This document shows, one piece after another, positions 13,201-24,007 of a stretch of 64,000 nt of DNA. The notes under the pieces were generated by a model. That model was not told where the DNA came from. It made no database searches and was given only the letters and a program-made list of their open reading frames with translations. Source of the stretch: Micropterix aruncella (Eukaryota; Arthropoda; Insecta; Lepidoptera; Micropterigidae); contig OX155980.1 in the NCBI GenBank assembly GCA_944548615.1, forward strand, positions 38,012,381 to 38,076,380, read 5' to 3'. The first letter of the stretch is position 1. Each line of letters begins with the position of its first letter. The position numbers and the translations under genes are program-made.

Positions 13201-16200
13201 TATATGTCAAAAAACATGTTACACAAGTGCATTGTGCTACTTTCAATTCATAAGTACAACAATCACAAGTACAGCAAGTACAGATTAATATTAATAGAGT
13301 AGCTGACAACATTACCCCCGGCTGCTTAGAAGAGAGTATATTTCCATAGTCTCCAGACTCGTTCAGCAATTAGTCAGAGTGCACAAACGATTGGCATTGC
13401 CAAACGGTGTGCAAACCGTCCAGTAGCGCTGGGATGCAATCCCACCAGGAGAAACCGGTCCACCAGCTTGTGAGACCTGAGACGCGAGAGTCTTACCCGG
13501 GGTAGCCTTCCGCACGAGGAGGCTTCCAAATAGGAGCTGAATCGAGAGTTGAGAGGATCCGAGAACAAAGTGGATCTTGCGGCCCAAGCTGCACGAAACC
13601 GTTCGCTATCATTAATAGAGTAATATTTGAATGATAGCTCACTTTCATTGTGATGTATACCGGTACCGGTGACCAATGCTTGCAACAGGATTCCTATGGT
13701 AGCAGAGGCCGGCCATGCGGCTAAAGCAATCCATGAAGCGGTTGAACAGGGCGGAGGTACAGGTGCGTGTAAGGTCACTCGATCCCAGGCCCACAAAACA
13801 GTGGTGAAACGCGAGGCAAAATGATCCAGGGCAATTGCCAAGGCTGCACCACCATAAATACCTGATCCAAATATGGTCATCCCTGAAAAAAACGTAACAT
13901 TAAAAAGAAATGTGACAAAAATATTACAAAGAGGTTTTAAAATAAAATTTCAATTACCCTTTTTCCAGCAAAGGTTTAAAACCGCAAAGAGAATTCCGCA
14001 GCTGAGTAAAACAGATACGCACAGCCACATCTACAAAGAGAAAACAATTTTAGATAAAATTTCAGTTATTTAAATAATTTACAATGGCCAACTTTATTAC
14101 TACAGTAAAACCTTTATAATCTGTCAGGGGTTGGGACTGGAGGGGTGCTGAATATGGGAAATAGCAGGATAATAGAAAACAGGAGATTACATAGTATCAC
14201 AAAAAAAACATCAACATGTATGTAATTACTGTGTTGGTAATAGCAGTTTTCACAAATGCACAGTAGACTTACTTACATAATTGGTTCTTTCAGCGATTTA
14301 TCTATTGATAAAAACAGAATTATATCAAAAGTTCCAAAGGTAAATTTTGCACCGGGCCGCTCGCAATGCATCAAAGCCATTATGAAGACGATAAAGAATG
14401 ACGGTTAACAGAAGGCGACGAATAAAAGAGTGTCAGGAAATCGAGGTGCTACTGTATGGGTCTATCCACAATAGTTTAGTAACAAATATTGAAGTCATAG
14501 GCGGATTTCCCTGTCCACCTTAGAACGGGCTTGTCCCAGTTGGGTGACAGAATCAAATAAGCATAAAGGTTTTGCCATTCAGTTCCAGTTATTTTTGTAA
14601 GCAAAAATCAATGTTTTATAAAAATAAAATACAAACGGAGCTGCCATGGAATTCACCGACCAAAAATCGGGCCCATCATATATAATTATTATACTTCTGG
14701 GAGGTGAAGGGTGGATTCCGGACTTACGACCGGCGGTGGTAGGTTTAGGACAGCTGTCTTGCCACATGTGAGCGTTCACCTTACCACCCATTCACTCCCC
14801 CGCTATTAATTCTTCAGAGTGATCGTAATTATCATAACCCCAAGAAGTATCTGAGCCCCATTATAAGTTTTATGGACTGTCATATGGCTATGATATTTAT
14901 TTTCTTACCGAATTTGGCGGATCCTTCAGGAAATGATCATAAGTAATCAGAGATGCAACCCCCATAAGCAAACCAGTATGAAATCCCATCATGAAGAGAC
15001 CGACGTACTGGATTAACATGGTAATCAATCCAAATAGTAGTCCCGCTGATATTGCCACACCTAAAATTAGAATACATAATTATATGTTTACAGAATACAT
15101 AAATATAACTTTACAGTTTGCAGTGTCACACAGAAAAAAACATCTATTCCAGTAGCTGGTGGCTTTTTCTTCTGACGTTTTTTTGTAATAATAGTTATAT
15201 GTATGCTGTCTTGTATTGAAATTTCACACCAATTCGCACTATTTCGCACACTGGTTGCCTAATTTATCACACTTATATTATTAAAAAAAAATGCAGAGCT
15301 CATTGCATAGCAAAAGCAGTATTAAGATTCAATTTATTATGACTTACCGGCATTACCGTAGGCTGGCATTATGTGTTCTTGCATGCATATCAGGTATATT
15401 ATAACGGATCCGAATGTAAACCCTGTTAGAAGCATTATGATCTTGAAGCAACGGTAGCCTGCAATTTAAAGAAAATTACATGTCAATTCTTTGGAGCAGC
15501 GATGCCCTACTTTTTGACAACTGGGTAAATACACCTTCATAATTAACCTCAATACATAGTAGGTTGACTTTCACTAGCCTAAACATTGGATACTAAATGA
15601 AGCTCTACTAAGCTCTACTAAGCGTATGGTTCTAATAAGCTGGAAGTTAGTGGTTAGTGGGAAGCTAGAAGTAGGAATTAAAATGACGACATTCTGGATA
15701 TATGAGAAAGGACGCTGAGACGTCGACAAAGGTGGGCTTCATTTTTGATTCTGTTTCCCTAAATACTGGGTTGCACACAGAAACGGGATTTTGAAGTATC
15801 GTAATTTGTACTCTAACGGAAATTTCTTTTTCCGTGCGTTTTTCACAGGAGTTAAAAAAAATGGTTAGTTTTCAGGGTTTTCTATAGCGTTAACATGTCC
15901 AGAAACTTTTATTGTTGCTTTTGCGAAATTCCTCCAAAATCTTCATTGACAGCTGTCAGCTGTTAATAACATTAGTGTTGCAATAATTGAAATAACCTAA
16001 ATAAAAAATAATAAAAAATAAATGTAAATAAATTTCAAGTATTAAATAAATATTCTAATTAAAAAATAAAAACACTACATAAAATTAAAATCAATCGCAT
16101 TGTTGAGTTGGCCAAACCGGGATCTTATAAGAGCCACCAAGGGTCAGTGATTAGTGATTTAAGAGAGAAAAAAATAAATAGAAAAAATAACAAGAAAGAT

Positions 16201-16432
16201 GTATTGGAAAGTACCAAAGGTTGATGATCATTTAAAACTCACCGAACAAAGTGTACACCATTCCAAATACAAGGTACATGGCACAGATTACGGAGGTGAC
16301 CACGTCGTAGTTGTAGTCGACGTTGCTGCAGTTGGAAGTGGAGATGTGAGGCCCGTGGGGCATATCGGTTGTGTTAGCCAATCCTGGCATCCTGCCGTGC
16401 GGCACGAGCTGACTAACCGATGACATCGACAT
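10265..16432 (-). CDS. Tmem198: TMEM198-like multipass membrane protein, complete coding region
   Basis: Coding exons on the minus strand: 16432-16243, 15458-15348, 15060-14909, 14030-13958, 13882-13643, 12256-12120 and 10483-10265 (TAA at 10267-10265). All splice sites are GT-AG, phases agree throughout, and the total is 1122 nt (373 residues), close to the vertebrate family length of about 360. The protein has about seven hydrophobic helices: one in exon 1 (VVTSVICAMYLVFGMVYTLF), one in exon 2 after GYRCFK, two in exon 3, one in exon 4 and two in exon 5. A basic tail follows (ISARKKRMKNA), then the family motif GDVISQSYVQAL across the last junction and an acidic end. Family knowledge: vertebrate TMEM198 acts in LRP6 phosphorylation and Wnt signalling at membranes. 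The ATG at 16432 is the first in frame. An acceptor near 16536 implies a 5' UTR exon. Confidence 0.9.
10484..11190. other. TMEM198 last intron, part with no recognisable feature
   Basis: AT-rich intron sequence. The only sizeable frame, near 10936-11127, has no recognisable similarity, and I do not call it a gene. Confidence 0.4.
11255..11735 (+). pseudogene. RNase H-domain fragment of a jockey/I-type non-LTR retrotransposon
   Basis: The frame around 11270-11470 encodes IYIHSDSKALASN and then VVLWVPGHAGIKGNEKAAEL. These are the DS.A and WVPGH.GI.GNE.AD boxes of a retrotransposon RNase H. Further on, in other frames to 11735, ALTWHCGLNEHMFK matches the usual LTGHC.LN.HL segment after RNase H. 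Frameshifts separate the pieces and the reverse transcriptase is absent. It lies antisense to TMEM198 in its last intron. From 11740 to 12119 nothing else is recognised. Confidence 0.75.
12494..13126. mobile_element. hAT-type MITE with 8-bp target-site duplication
   Basis: The element starts CAGAGATACCCAAA and ends in the inverse of CAGTAATTCCTAAA. It is flanked by perfect 8-bp direct repeats CTCTAGGC at 12486-12493 and 13127-13134. An 8-bp duplication with CAG-starting short termini is the hAT signature. The 633-bp body has no transposase. It contains a duplicated CTCATATTTACATCTTGTGT at 13000-13040. It is inserted in the intron between TMEM198 coding exons 5 and 6. Confidence 0.85.
13363..13610 (-). 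repeat. Dispersed repeat related to the 3765-4428 insertion
   Basis: The reverse complement shares blocks with 3860-4010: a CTGGACGGT core, CACCG, GCCAATCG.TTGTGC and CTCTGACTAA. It sits directly downstream of TMEM198 exon 5, and frames running out of that exon into this repeat are not real coding sequence. Confidence 0.55.
14590..14810 (-). mobile_element. 5'-truncated non-LTR retrotransposon 3' end, copy 1
   Basis: This segment matches 61425-61610 on the same strand over about 190 bp. Landmarks on the minus strand are GAGTGAATGGGTGGTAAGGT, CACATGTGGCAA, GTCCGGAATCCAC and TTCCATGGCAGCTCCGTTTG. In the other copy this sequence directly follows the C-terminal codons of a reverse transcriptase, so it is the 3' UTR of that family. 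It lies in the TMEM198 intron between exons 3 and 4. Confidence 0.65.
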
Positions 16433-16673
16433 GTCGGCGACGCAAGTGGCATTTGACTAAGCTCCCGAGGCTTACGGTGACAAATTGCCTTCCTCCTGAC
16501 AGCTACATTTCAAATGCTGTAAATTTTGATATATCTGAAACAAAGAAACAAATTTAGTTTCACTAGATGAATAGTATTTCATGCTGCCAGTCAATATATT
16601 TTTGATGATAGCATCATTAAAATAAATTTTCTGAAATCTTAAACTAAAATTAATCATTAATTACTATCATAAT

Positions 16674-16972
16674 GGGCTCGATTGCGTTTCTTCTTGAACT
16701 AAAATCGGAAATTAGTCCGTGTGAACGAGACGGGGCAATACGCTAGAGCGGAGTGTGAGATGACCGGTTGTCACTTTTTCGCATTAAAACTGCGCGCCAA
16801 GGTCAAATCTTACACCGCACGAAATATGCTCGAATTTATTCGGACGAGTATAAGTTCGGCAGGTAGTATTTATCGACGATCGTTCGTTTCATATTCCGCT
16901 CTAACGCATAGCTCTGTCTCGTTCTCTTGGACTAATTTTAGTTTTAGTTCACAAAGAAACGCAATCGGGCCC
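16674..16972. mobile_element. 299-bp MITE with ~80-bp inverted repeats and AAT duplication
   Basis: The left arm starts GGGCTCGATTGCGTTTCTTC and the right arm ends in the inverse of GGGCCCGATTGCGTTTCTTT. The arms pair imperfectly for about 80 bp. The trinucleotide AAT flanks both ends (16671-16673 and 16973-16975). It sits about 240 bp upstream of the TMEM198 start codon, beyond the 5' UTR acceptor at about 16536, so it is in the 5' intron or promoter region. From 16973 to 17478 nothing else is seen. Confidence 0.8.
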
Positions 16973-17478
16973 AATGTTGACATAAAGCGGGATAAATATT
17001 CGAGAGTTACGTTCGGATAATTCACACTCTATTGTACTAATAATAATTAAAAGGTGCAATGGAAAATTCCATGATAATTCAAACCGATGCAATAACAAGT
17101 GAGAATTAAGTAAGGCATGGGATAAGTCCAAATAAATTTTTGATTAAAATGACTTTTTGATACCAATCAATGCAGAAAAAAAATTAGATTTTTATGCAAA
17201 AAGTCTTATTAACGAAATGAACGACGTGCCAGTGGGTATCTGTGCGAGTGGGTAGGACATCAATGAGCAAGCGAGATAATGCTACATGTGCAATTAAGTG
17301 TAGCTTTCTCAAAGATATAAATAAAATGTTAACCGCTATTTTTAATATAAATCTCAATAAATCATCTGCAAATCTCCCTAAGTCCGGTTGAGAAATCTCG
17401 ATTAAAAATGGTTGTGGAAATCTGCCTGAAAGGGGTGGCATAAGGGAGTTTTTGTTATCACTGTGTTGCTGTAGCTTC

Positions 17479-17739
17479 CCCCTCAGGCCCCGATTGGCCG
17501 ATATCGGCCACAATACGATTTAGCGTGATGGCCCCGTTTTAATTTTATTTTAATTTAATTTGTTTTATTTTATTATGTTTTATTAGGTTCATATGTTTCA
17601 TTTTAATTATGGGTACAGTGGTTTGGCAGTAATTAAAGTTTTGGTAAGACAGTGTCGTAATTCAATTTTTTTACTAATTTTTAATAATTTCTTTGGGACA
17701 TCAAGTTGTCAATCGGCTGAGGGGCCGAGGCCTGAAGGG
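17479..17739 (-). mobile_element. 261-bp TTAA MITE, left border of the tandem array
   Basis: The termini are CCCCTCAGGCCCCGATTGG on the left and the inverse of CCCTTCAGGCCTCGGCCCC on the right. TTAA follows at 17740-17743, while the left flank reads CTTC rather than TTAA. TTAA targets and CCC-starting termini point to the piggyBac superfamily. The element carries the perfect palindrome GGCCGATATCGGCC near one end. There is no coding capacity. Confidence 0.8.
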
Positions 17740-18164
17740 TTAAGTAAATTTTTCACCCCTGAAGTGTAATGATAATATTACGATTGGCCCGACTGCGGTC
17801 GGTAAATTCCATGGCAGTTCTTTAAGTTTTTATTATTATTATCCAATATGTCAAAAAAAAATGTGAGTAGTTAACCGATCTCATGAAATCTTTGTCCAAA
17901 ACTAGCCAAAACCAAAACAACCGTCGTACACTACTGTCATCTGATACTAACAAATGCTCTGTTTTTTTTTATATAAAAGGTTACTATTCTTAATTTTAAT
18001 TGCATGTCTTTACTCTTATTTAAGTGTCTCTTTTTTCTAATAAAGATTTTTAATATTTTATTTTTAATAATTAATATTTTTCTCTTTTCCTAATAAAGCT
18101 CTCATAAATAAAACATTTAATTTAAAAAATGTGTGGTAACAGTAGGTTAATAACACACACATAT

Positions 18165-18845
18165 ACAGTGGTGCTCAAAAATATTTTGACAACAAGAAAT
18201 TCTTTATTAGTAATTACGCCTTAACGTCCAAGAAATTACTGTCCAAGAAATGTTTCCGCTATCGTTGACTGTGATGGGATTTCTATCTTATTTAAACAGG
18301 TCTCAATTTGTTCAATGTTTGTTTAAAATAAACAGGCTTAGAATTAAAAACATTGAATTTCTTACGCTCAAAAGAATTTAGACAAACTCAGTTTCGAGTG
18401 CTCCAAAGCGCAGGTCGCAATATTGTTTTATTGGTATTAAATTATTTTATTGTTTGTCCATCTAATGGGCCGAAGCGGAAGAAATATTCCAGTGACTTTA
18501 AAAAGTCAGTGTTGAGGAAAGAAAGACACAAAAAGAAGTTGTAATGTATCTGGGCAGTTTGTTAGTGTATGGAATAAAGTTTTAAGTGATAGGAGGATTA
18601 TTGAACATAAACCCTGTAGTGGTCGTTTAAAATAAACCACAGCCACGATTAATCGCATATAAAAAAGGAACAAATAAAAATTAAGTGTAAGAAAATTGTG
18701 ATATAGATTTCCATGTTGAAACTGTTAAGCGACGTCTATTGACAAGGTTGACGACCAACAAAAAAGCCACTCTCTACTATATAAACCAAGAAGGTAATAA
18801 CAAGACTTGCATTTGCAAAACAGCACACAAGCTGTGGATGAGTTC
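18165..18845 (+). pseudogene. Tc1-like transposase remnant, unit copy 1
   Basis: A typical Tc1 terminus CAGTGGTGCTCAAAAATATT follows TATA at about 18161-18165. Downstream, across several frames with many stops, are KYSSDFKKSVLRKERHK, RRIIEHKPCSGRLK (the HKP.SGRPK box between the two HTH motifs), TVKRRLLTRLT and CKTAHKLWM. The order is that of the Tc1 N-terminal DNA-binding half. The DDE half is missing, and foldback repeats occupy its place. The 63-codon frame starting MNFLRSKEF at 18353 is part of this remnant and not a gene. Confidence 0.65.
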
Positions 18846-19160
18846 CTACTGGTCTATTTGGACCAGTAAGAACTCATCCTCATAGGATATATAGAATCGT
18901 TATATCATAAAATATAACGATTCTGACAATACCAGAAGTTTAGAATTTATGGTGGAATAAAGAAACAGAAAGCATACATAGATGAACCCTGAATATGTTA
19001 CACAGTTTTTGCACAACTGCCAAACAAAAAAAGAGTGTAACGGATTCAATATTCATCTATGTATGCTTTCCGTTTCTTTATTCCCTCATAACTTCTAAAC
19101 GCTTGAACTGATTTAGAAAAGTGTGGTATTGTCAGAATCTTTATATCACCTCAAGTTTTA
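18845..19160. repeat. Nested foldback repeats, unit copy 1
   Basis: There are three inverted repeats. GAGTTCCTACTGGTC pairs with GACCAGTAAGAACTC. AGAATCGTTATAT pairs with ATATAACGATTCT. A longer one has arms at about 18922-18998 and 19047-19140, both carrying GATTCTGACAATACCA and AAAGCATACATAGATGAA. The long arm is related to 48290-48460. Confidence 0.8.
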
Positions 19161-19945
19161 TAGGGTACATTAACTGTCCAAATATCAAGTAAGTAGTTGT
19201 CTAAATGTTCAAATGTCAATAAATTAATATAAATATATTGAGTTTAGTGTCAAATTAAAGGTCTGATTTGAGTACATCCCAGAAATATACATGTATCTAT
19301 ATGAATAAATACATAAACCACACAAGTTTCATAATAAAACCGTAATAAAAATAATTATTTACAAGTAAAGTACTACAAATGATTCCAGAAGCTAACGGAA
19401 AATCGGGTACCTCAATGAAATATATATTTTTGAATAGCTTAGACCTACAGGATAATGGTTGATTATGGGCAAAAATCGCTCAATACATGGGAAGGGGGTC
19501 AAATCGCTTAATACATGGGAAGGGGGTCAAATCACTCTCATCAATTTTGTTTACACTAATAAACACTAAATTACATCAAGCGACCAGAAATGGTACTAAT
19601 GTAAATAGATACTTCGAAAGAGTACATAAAAATGAGTATAGAGGGCGTTAAATTTTATATAATTATTTGAGGTTTCAATCAAATGTCATTGAGATAATGA
19701 AAGATGGATTGCATCAATGTATCAAATATAAAGAAGATAATCAAAAAATATCAGGATGAAATGATGAATAATTAAATATACTTTGATTTCAATTGAACAT
19801 AACAACAAAATAAGACTGATTTTATTAAATATGTGTAGTTAAAAAAGAGACAGTACTTTACTTTACTCGTCCTCTCTACCTTGTTATTAATACAATAGTT
19901 CACTTTCTGTAATGGCAGTTGTGTTTTTTATTATTTTTAATATAT
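19150..19945 (+). repeat. Dispersed repeat family S, unit copy 1 (with internal insertion)
   Basis: The ends match 48005-48460 (inverted) and the last part of 58570-58683. Landmarks are AAGTAGTTGT, GTCAATAAATTAATATAAAT, TACAATAGTTCACTTTCTGT and a T-rich end. About 500 bp (19370-19880) is extra relative to the copy at 48 kb. That insertion includes a 31-bp tandem pair around AATACATGGGAAGGGGGTC (19470-19540). Confidence 0.65.
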
Positions 19946-20303
19946 TTATTTGTATGCGCGACAAATAATTGGCATAATAATTGCCAATGGCAATTGGATT
20001 AATATTTCCTTTAGCAGCACCGAACTCCTCCTCGGTGATTGCTGACAAAGAATATTGTAAGTGTGATATGTACGGACCTTTAGCACCATCAAGATAGCTA
20101 TTGGGCGGAGGTCGCTACCTCCGCTGAGGGGGAGGGGGTTTAGGTACAGAAATGGTTCTAATTTCAATTACTGATGCGACGTTTGACGACGCATCCATAG
20201 CTTCAGAGGACATGAGAGGAAAGAGATTGGTTTCAGGAATGAAACCCAGGGGTAGCACCGGTATGCCAGGGCGCAGCGGTCCCCCAAATTCTAATTCCAT
20301 CAC
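19946..20303 (-). pseudogene. Unrecognised coding-looking segment, unit copy 1
   Basis: The minus-strand frame starts with ATG at 20303 and encodes GIPVLPLGFIPETNLFPLMS, then a Pro-rich stretch (SVPKPPPPQRR) and a TAG. The same frame continues to about 19965 with YISHLQYSLSAITEEEFGAA and GNYYANYLSRI. The composition is coding-like apart from the one stop. I do not recognise it. It lies between repeat S and the left terminus of the DIRS-like element, antisense to both. It could be a captured host exon pair or part of a mobile-element ORF. Confidence 0.35.
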
Positions 20304-20333
20304 TCAATAAAAATATAGGAGTTTTAAAAAGCT

Positions 20334-20874
20334 TGGAAACATTTTTCTCTCCCCGTGCCGCTTGGCGTGGGCAGAAGGGGCGGGGGTGACTCACGACTCC
20401 CGCCGTTCACCAGGCGTGGGCTCTTCAAACCTTCTGTTTTTTTCGGACCAACCTGACGAGTATCACATGCGCGAATTGGCAAAAAGATGCGACGCTATTT
20501 TGGTGCAAAAACGCAACACAAATCCCTTCCGATGGACAACATTGATGTGTACGGTGGTGAAAGTGACGACGCATTACCGCGGGCATCCACCCCGGACACC
20601 GCCTTCAGTCGCCCGCGTCTCCAAGTCGCCGCGAGGTCTGGGCGTCAACGCGGCAACGGGACGGTCATCTCAACCAAGGTGGGCAAAAAGAAGAGGAGGA
20701 GACGTTCAACTTGTACATCGTCGTCACCGTCATCATCGGCATCATCGGAGGAGAAGCCGAGGAGATAAAAGGGGAAGAAAACAGCAGAGGTATTCGCGGA
20801 CCTCAAGGAGCAGGTAAGTATGAAGCCTGATAACTATTACAACTCGGAGGCCTCCGACGTAGAAGCAATAACCC
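20334..20874 (+). mobile_element. DIRS-like retrotransposon, left terminus and start of ORF1, unit copy 1
   Basis: The left inverted terminal repeat is 20334-20388 (CTCCCCGTGCCGCTTGGCGT core). A Gag-like N-terminus follows at 20487-20768, with a basic run GKKKRRRR and a Ser-rich tail. The element is cut by the gap. The full structure is described under copy 2. Confidence 0.65.
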
Positions 20875-21074
20875 NNNNNNNNNNNNNNNNNNNNNNNNNN
20901 NNNNNNNNNNNNNNNNNNNNNNNNNNNNNNNNNNNNNNNNNNNNNNNNNNNNNNNNNNNNNNNNNNNNNNNNNNNNNNNNNNNNNNNNNNNNNNNNNNNN
21001 NNNNNNNNNNNNNNNNNNNNNNNNNNNNNNNNNNNNNNNNNNNNNNNNNNNNNNNNNNNNNNNNNNNNNNNNNN
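20875..21074. other. Assembly gap of exactly 200 N
   Basis: A run of 200 N is typical of a placeholder of unknown length. Comparison with copies 2 and 3 shows that the left side stops inside the DIRS ORF1 and the right side resumes inside the border MITE, 79 bp into a new unit. If the array is real, about 8.6 kb is missing. Confidence 0.98.
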
Positions 21075-21257
21075 AATTTGTTTTATTTTATTATGTTTTA
21101 TTAGGTTCATATGTTTCATTTTAATTATGGGTACAGTGGTTTGGCAGTAATTAAAGTTTTGGTAAGACAGTGTCGTAATTCAATTTTTTTACTAATTTTT
21201 AATAATTTCTTTGGGACATCAAGTTGTCAATCGGCTGAGGGGCCGAGGCCTGAAGGG
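21075..21257 (-). mobile_element. TTAA MITE, 3' part, unit copy 2 (cut by gap)
   Basis: Identical to the last 183 bp of the left-border MITE at 17479-17739. TTAA follows at 21258-21261. Confidence 0.8.
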
Positions 21258-21682
21258 TTAAGTAAATTTTTCACCCCTGAAGTGTAATGATAATATTACG
21301 ATTGGCCCGACTGCGGTCGGTAAATTCCATGGCAGTTCTTTAAGTTTTTATTATTATTATCCAATATGTCAAAAAAAAATGTGAGTAGTTAACCGATCTC
21401 ATGAAATCTTTGTCCAAAACTAGCCAAAACCAAAACAACCGTCGTACACTACTGTCATCTGATACTAACAAATGCTCTGTTTTTTTTTATATAAAAGGTT
21501 ACTATTCTTAATTTTAATTGCATGTCTTTACTCTTATTTAAGTGTCTCTTTTTTCTAATAAAGATTTTTAATATTTTATTTTTAATAATTAATATTTTTC
21601 TCTTTTCCTAATAAAGCTCTCATAAATAAAACATTTAATTTAAAAAATGTGTGGTAACAGTAGGTTAATAACACACACATAT

Positions 21683-22363
21683 ACAGTGGTGCTCAAAAAT
21701 ATTTTGACAACAAGAAATTCTTTATTAGTAATTACGCCTTAACGTCCAAGAAATTACTGTCCAAGAAATGTTTCCGCTATCGTTGACTGTGATGGGATTT
21801 CTATCTTATTTAAACAGGTCTCAATTTGTTCAATGTTTGTTTAAAATAAACAGGCTTAGAATTAAAAACATTGAATTTCTTACGCTCAAAAGAATTTAGA
21901 CAAACTCAGTTTCGAGTGCTCCAAAGCGCAGGTCGCAATATTGTTTTATTGGTATTAAATTATTTTATTGTTTGTCCATCTAATGGGCCGAAGCGGAAGA
22001 AATATTCCAGTGACTTTAAAAAGTCAGTGTTGAGGAAAGAAAGACACAAAAAGAAGTTGTAATGTATCTGGGCAGTTTGTTAGTGTATGGAATAAAGTTT
22101 TAAGTGATAGGAGGATTATTGAACATAAACCCTGTAGTGGTCGTTTAAAATAAACCACAGCCACGATTAATCGCATATAAAAAAGGAACAAATAAAAATT
22201 AAGTGTAAGAAAATTGTGATATAGATTTCCATGTTGAAACTGTTAAGCGACGTCTATTGACAAGGTTGACGACCAACAAAAAAGCCACTCTCTACTATAT
22301 AAACCAAGAAGGTAATAACAAGACTTGCATTTGCAAAACAGCACACAAGCTGTGGATGAGTTC
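21683..22363 (+). pseudogene. Tc1-like transposase remnant, unit copy 2
   Basis: Same as the remnant at 18165-18845, with the same stops and frameshifts. Confidence 0.65.
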
Positions 22364-22678
22364 CTACTGGTCTATTTGGACCAGTAAGAACTCATCCTCA
22401 TAGGATATATAGAATCGTTATATCATAAAATATAACGATTCTGACAATACCAGAAGTTTAGAATTTATGGTGGAATAAAGAAACAGAAAGCATACATAGA
22501 TGAACCCTGAATATGTTACACAGTTTTTGCACAACTGCCAAACAAAAAAAGAGTGTAACGGATTCAATATTCATCTATGTATGCTTTCCGTTTCTTTATT
22601 CCCTCATAACTTCTAAACGCTTGAACTGATTTAGAAAAGTGTGGTATTGTCAGAATCTTTATATCACCTCAAGTTTTA
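22363..22678. repeat. Nested foldback repeats, unit copy 2
   Basis: Same three inverted repeats as at 18845-19160. Confidence 0.8.
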
Positions 22679-23466
22679 TAGGGTACATTAACTGTCCAAA
22701 TATCAAGTAAGTAGTTGTCTAAATGTTCAAATGTCAATAAATTAATATAAATATATTGAGTTTAGTGTCAAATTAAAGGTCTGATTTGAGTACATCCCAG
22801 AAATATACATGTATCTATATGAATAAATACATAAACCACACAAGTTTCATAATAAAACCGTAATAAAAATAATTATTTACAAGTAAAGTACTACAAATGA
22901 TTCCAGAAGCTAACGGAAAATCGGGTACCTCAATGAAATATATATTTTTGAATAGCTTAGACCTACAGGATAATGGTTGATTATGGGCAAAAATCGCTCA
23001 ATACATGGGAAGGGGGTCAAATCGCTTAATACATGGGAAGGGGGTCAAATCACTCTCATCAATTTTGTTTACACTAATAAACACTAAATTACATCAAGCG
23101 ACCAGAAATGGTACTAATGTAAATAGATACTTCGAAAGAGTACATAAAAATGAGTATAGAGGGCGTTAAATTTTATATAATTATTTGAGGTTTCAATCAA
23201 ATGTCATTGAGATAATGAAAGATGGATTGCATCAATGTATCAAATATAAAGAAGATAATCAAAAAATATATATCAGGATGAAATGATGAATAATTAAATA
23301 TACTTTGATTTCAATTGAACATAACAACAAAATAAGACTGATTTTATTAAATATGTGTAGTTAAAAAAGAGACAGTACTTTACTTTACTCGTCCTCTCTA
23401 CCTTGTTATTAATACAATAGTTCACTTTCTGTAATGCAGTTGTGTTTTTTATTATTTTTAATATAT
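22668..23466 (+). repeat. Dispersed repeat family S, unit copy 2
   Basis: Same as 19150-19945, but with AATATATATCAGG where copies 1 and 3 have AATATCAGG, and GTAATGCAG where they have GTAATGGCAG. Confidence 0.65.
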
Positions 23467-23824
23467 TTATTTGTATGCGCGACAAATAATTGGCATAATA
23501 ATTGCCAATGGCAATTGGATTAATATTTCCTTTAGCAGCACCGAACTCCTCCTCGGTGATTGCTGACAAAGAATATTGTAAGTGTGATATGTACGGACCT
23601 TTAGCACCATCAAGATAGCTATTGGCGGAGGTCCGCTACCTCCGCTGAGGGGGAGGGGGTTTAGGTACAGAAATGGTTCTAATTTCAATTACTGATGCGA
23701 CGTTTGACGACGCATCCATAGCTTCAGAGGACATGAGAGGAAAGAGATTGGTTTCAGGAATGAAACCCAGGGGTAGCACCGGTATGCCAGGGCGCAGCGG
23801 TCCCCCAAATTCTAATTCCATCAC
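23467..23824 (-). pseudogene. Unrecognised coding-looking segment, unit copy 2
   Basis: Same as 19946-20303. It has two compensating single-base indels next to the Pro-rich stretch, so the downstream frame is unchanged. Confidence 0.35.
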
Positions 23825-24007
23825 TCAATAAAAATATAGGAGTTTTAAAAAGCTTGGAAACATTTTTCTCTCCCCGTGCCGCTTGGCGTGGGCAGAAGGG
23901 GCGGGGGTGACTCACGACTCCCGCCGTTCACCAGGCGTGGGCTCTTCAAACCTTCTGTTTTTTTCGGACCAACCTGACGAGTATCACATGCGCGAATTGG
24001 CAAAAAG

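Larger units (their letters stand above)
17479..20874 (+). repeat. Tandem 11.9-kb unit, copy 1 (truncated by gap)
   Basis: This is near-identical to 21075-24395 and 32914-36310. It starts exactly at the left-border MITE and is cut by the N gap about 3.4 kb into the unit, so the last 8.5 kb of this copy is missing. Its indel state agrees with copy 3 rather than copy 2 wherever those two differ. Confidence 0.9.

Noticed and set aside
13374..13642. Extension of the TMEM198 exon 5 frame beyond 13643
   Set aside because: The donor at 13642 keeps phase with the next exon and the extension enters a dispersed repeat.
18353..18544. 63-codon frame (MNFLRSKEF...) repeated identically three times
   Set aside because: It is part of a broken Tc1 transposase; repetition comes from the tandem unit, not selection on a gene.
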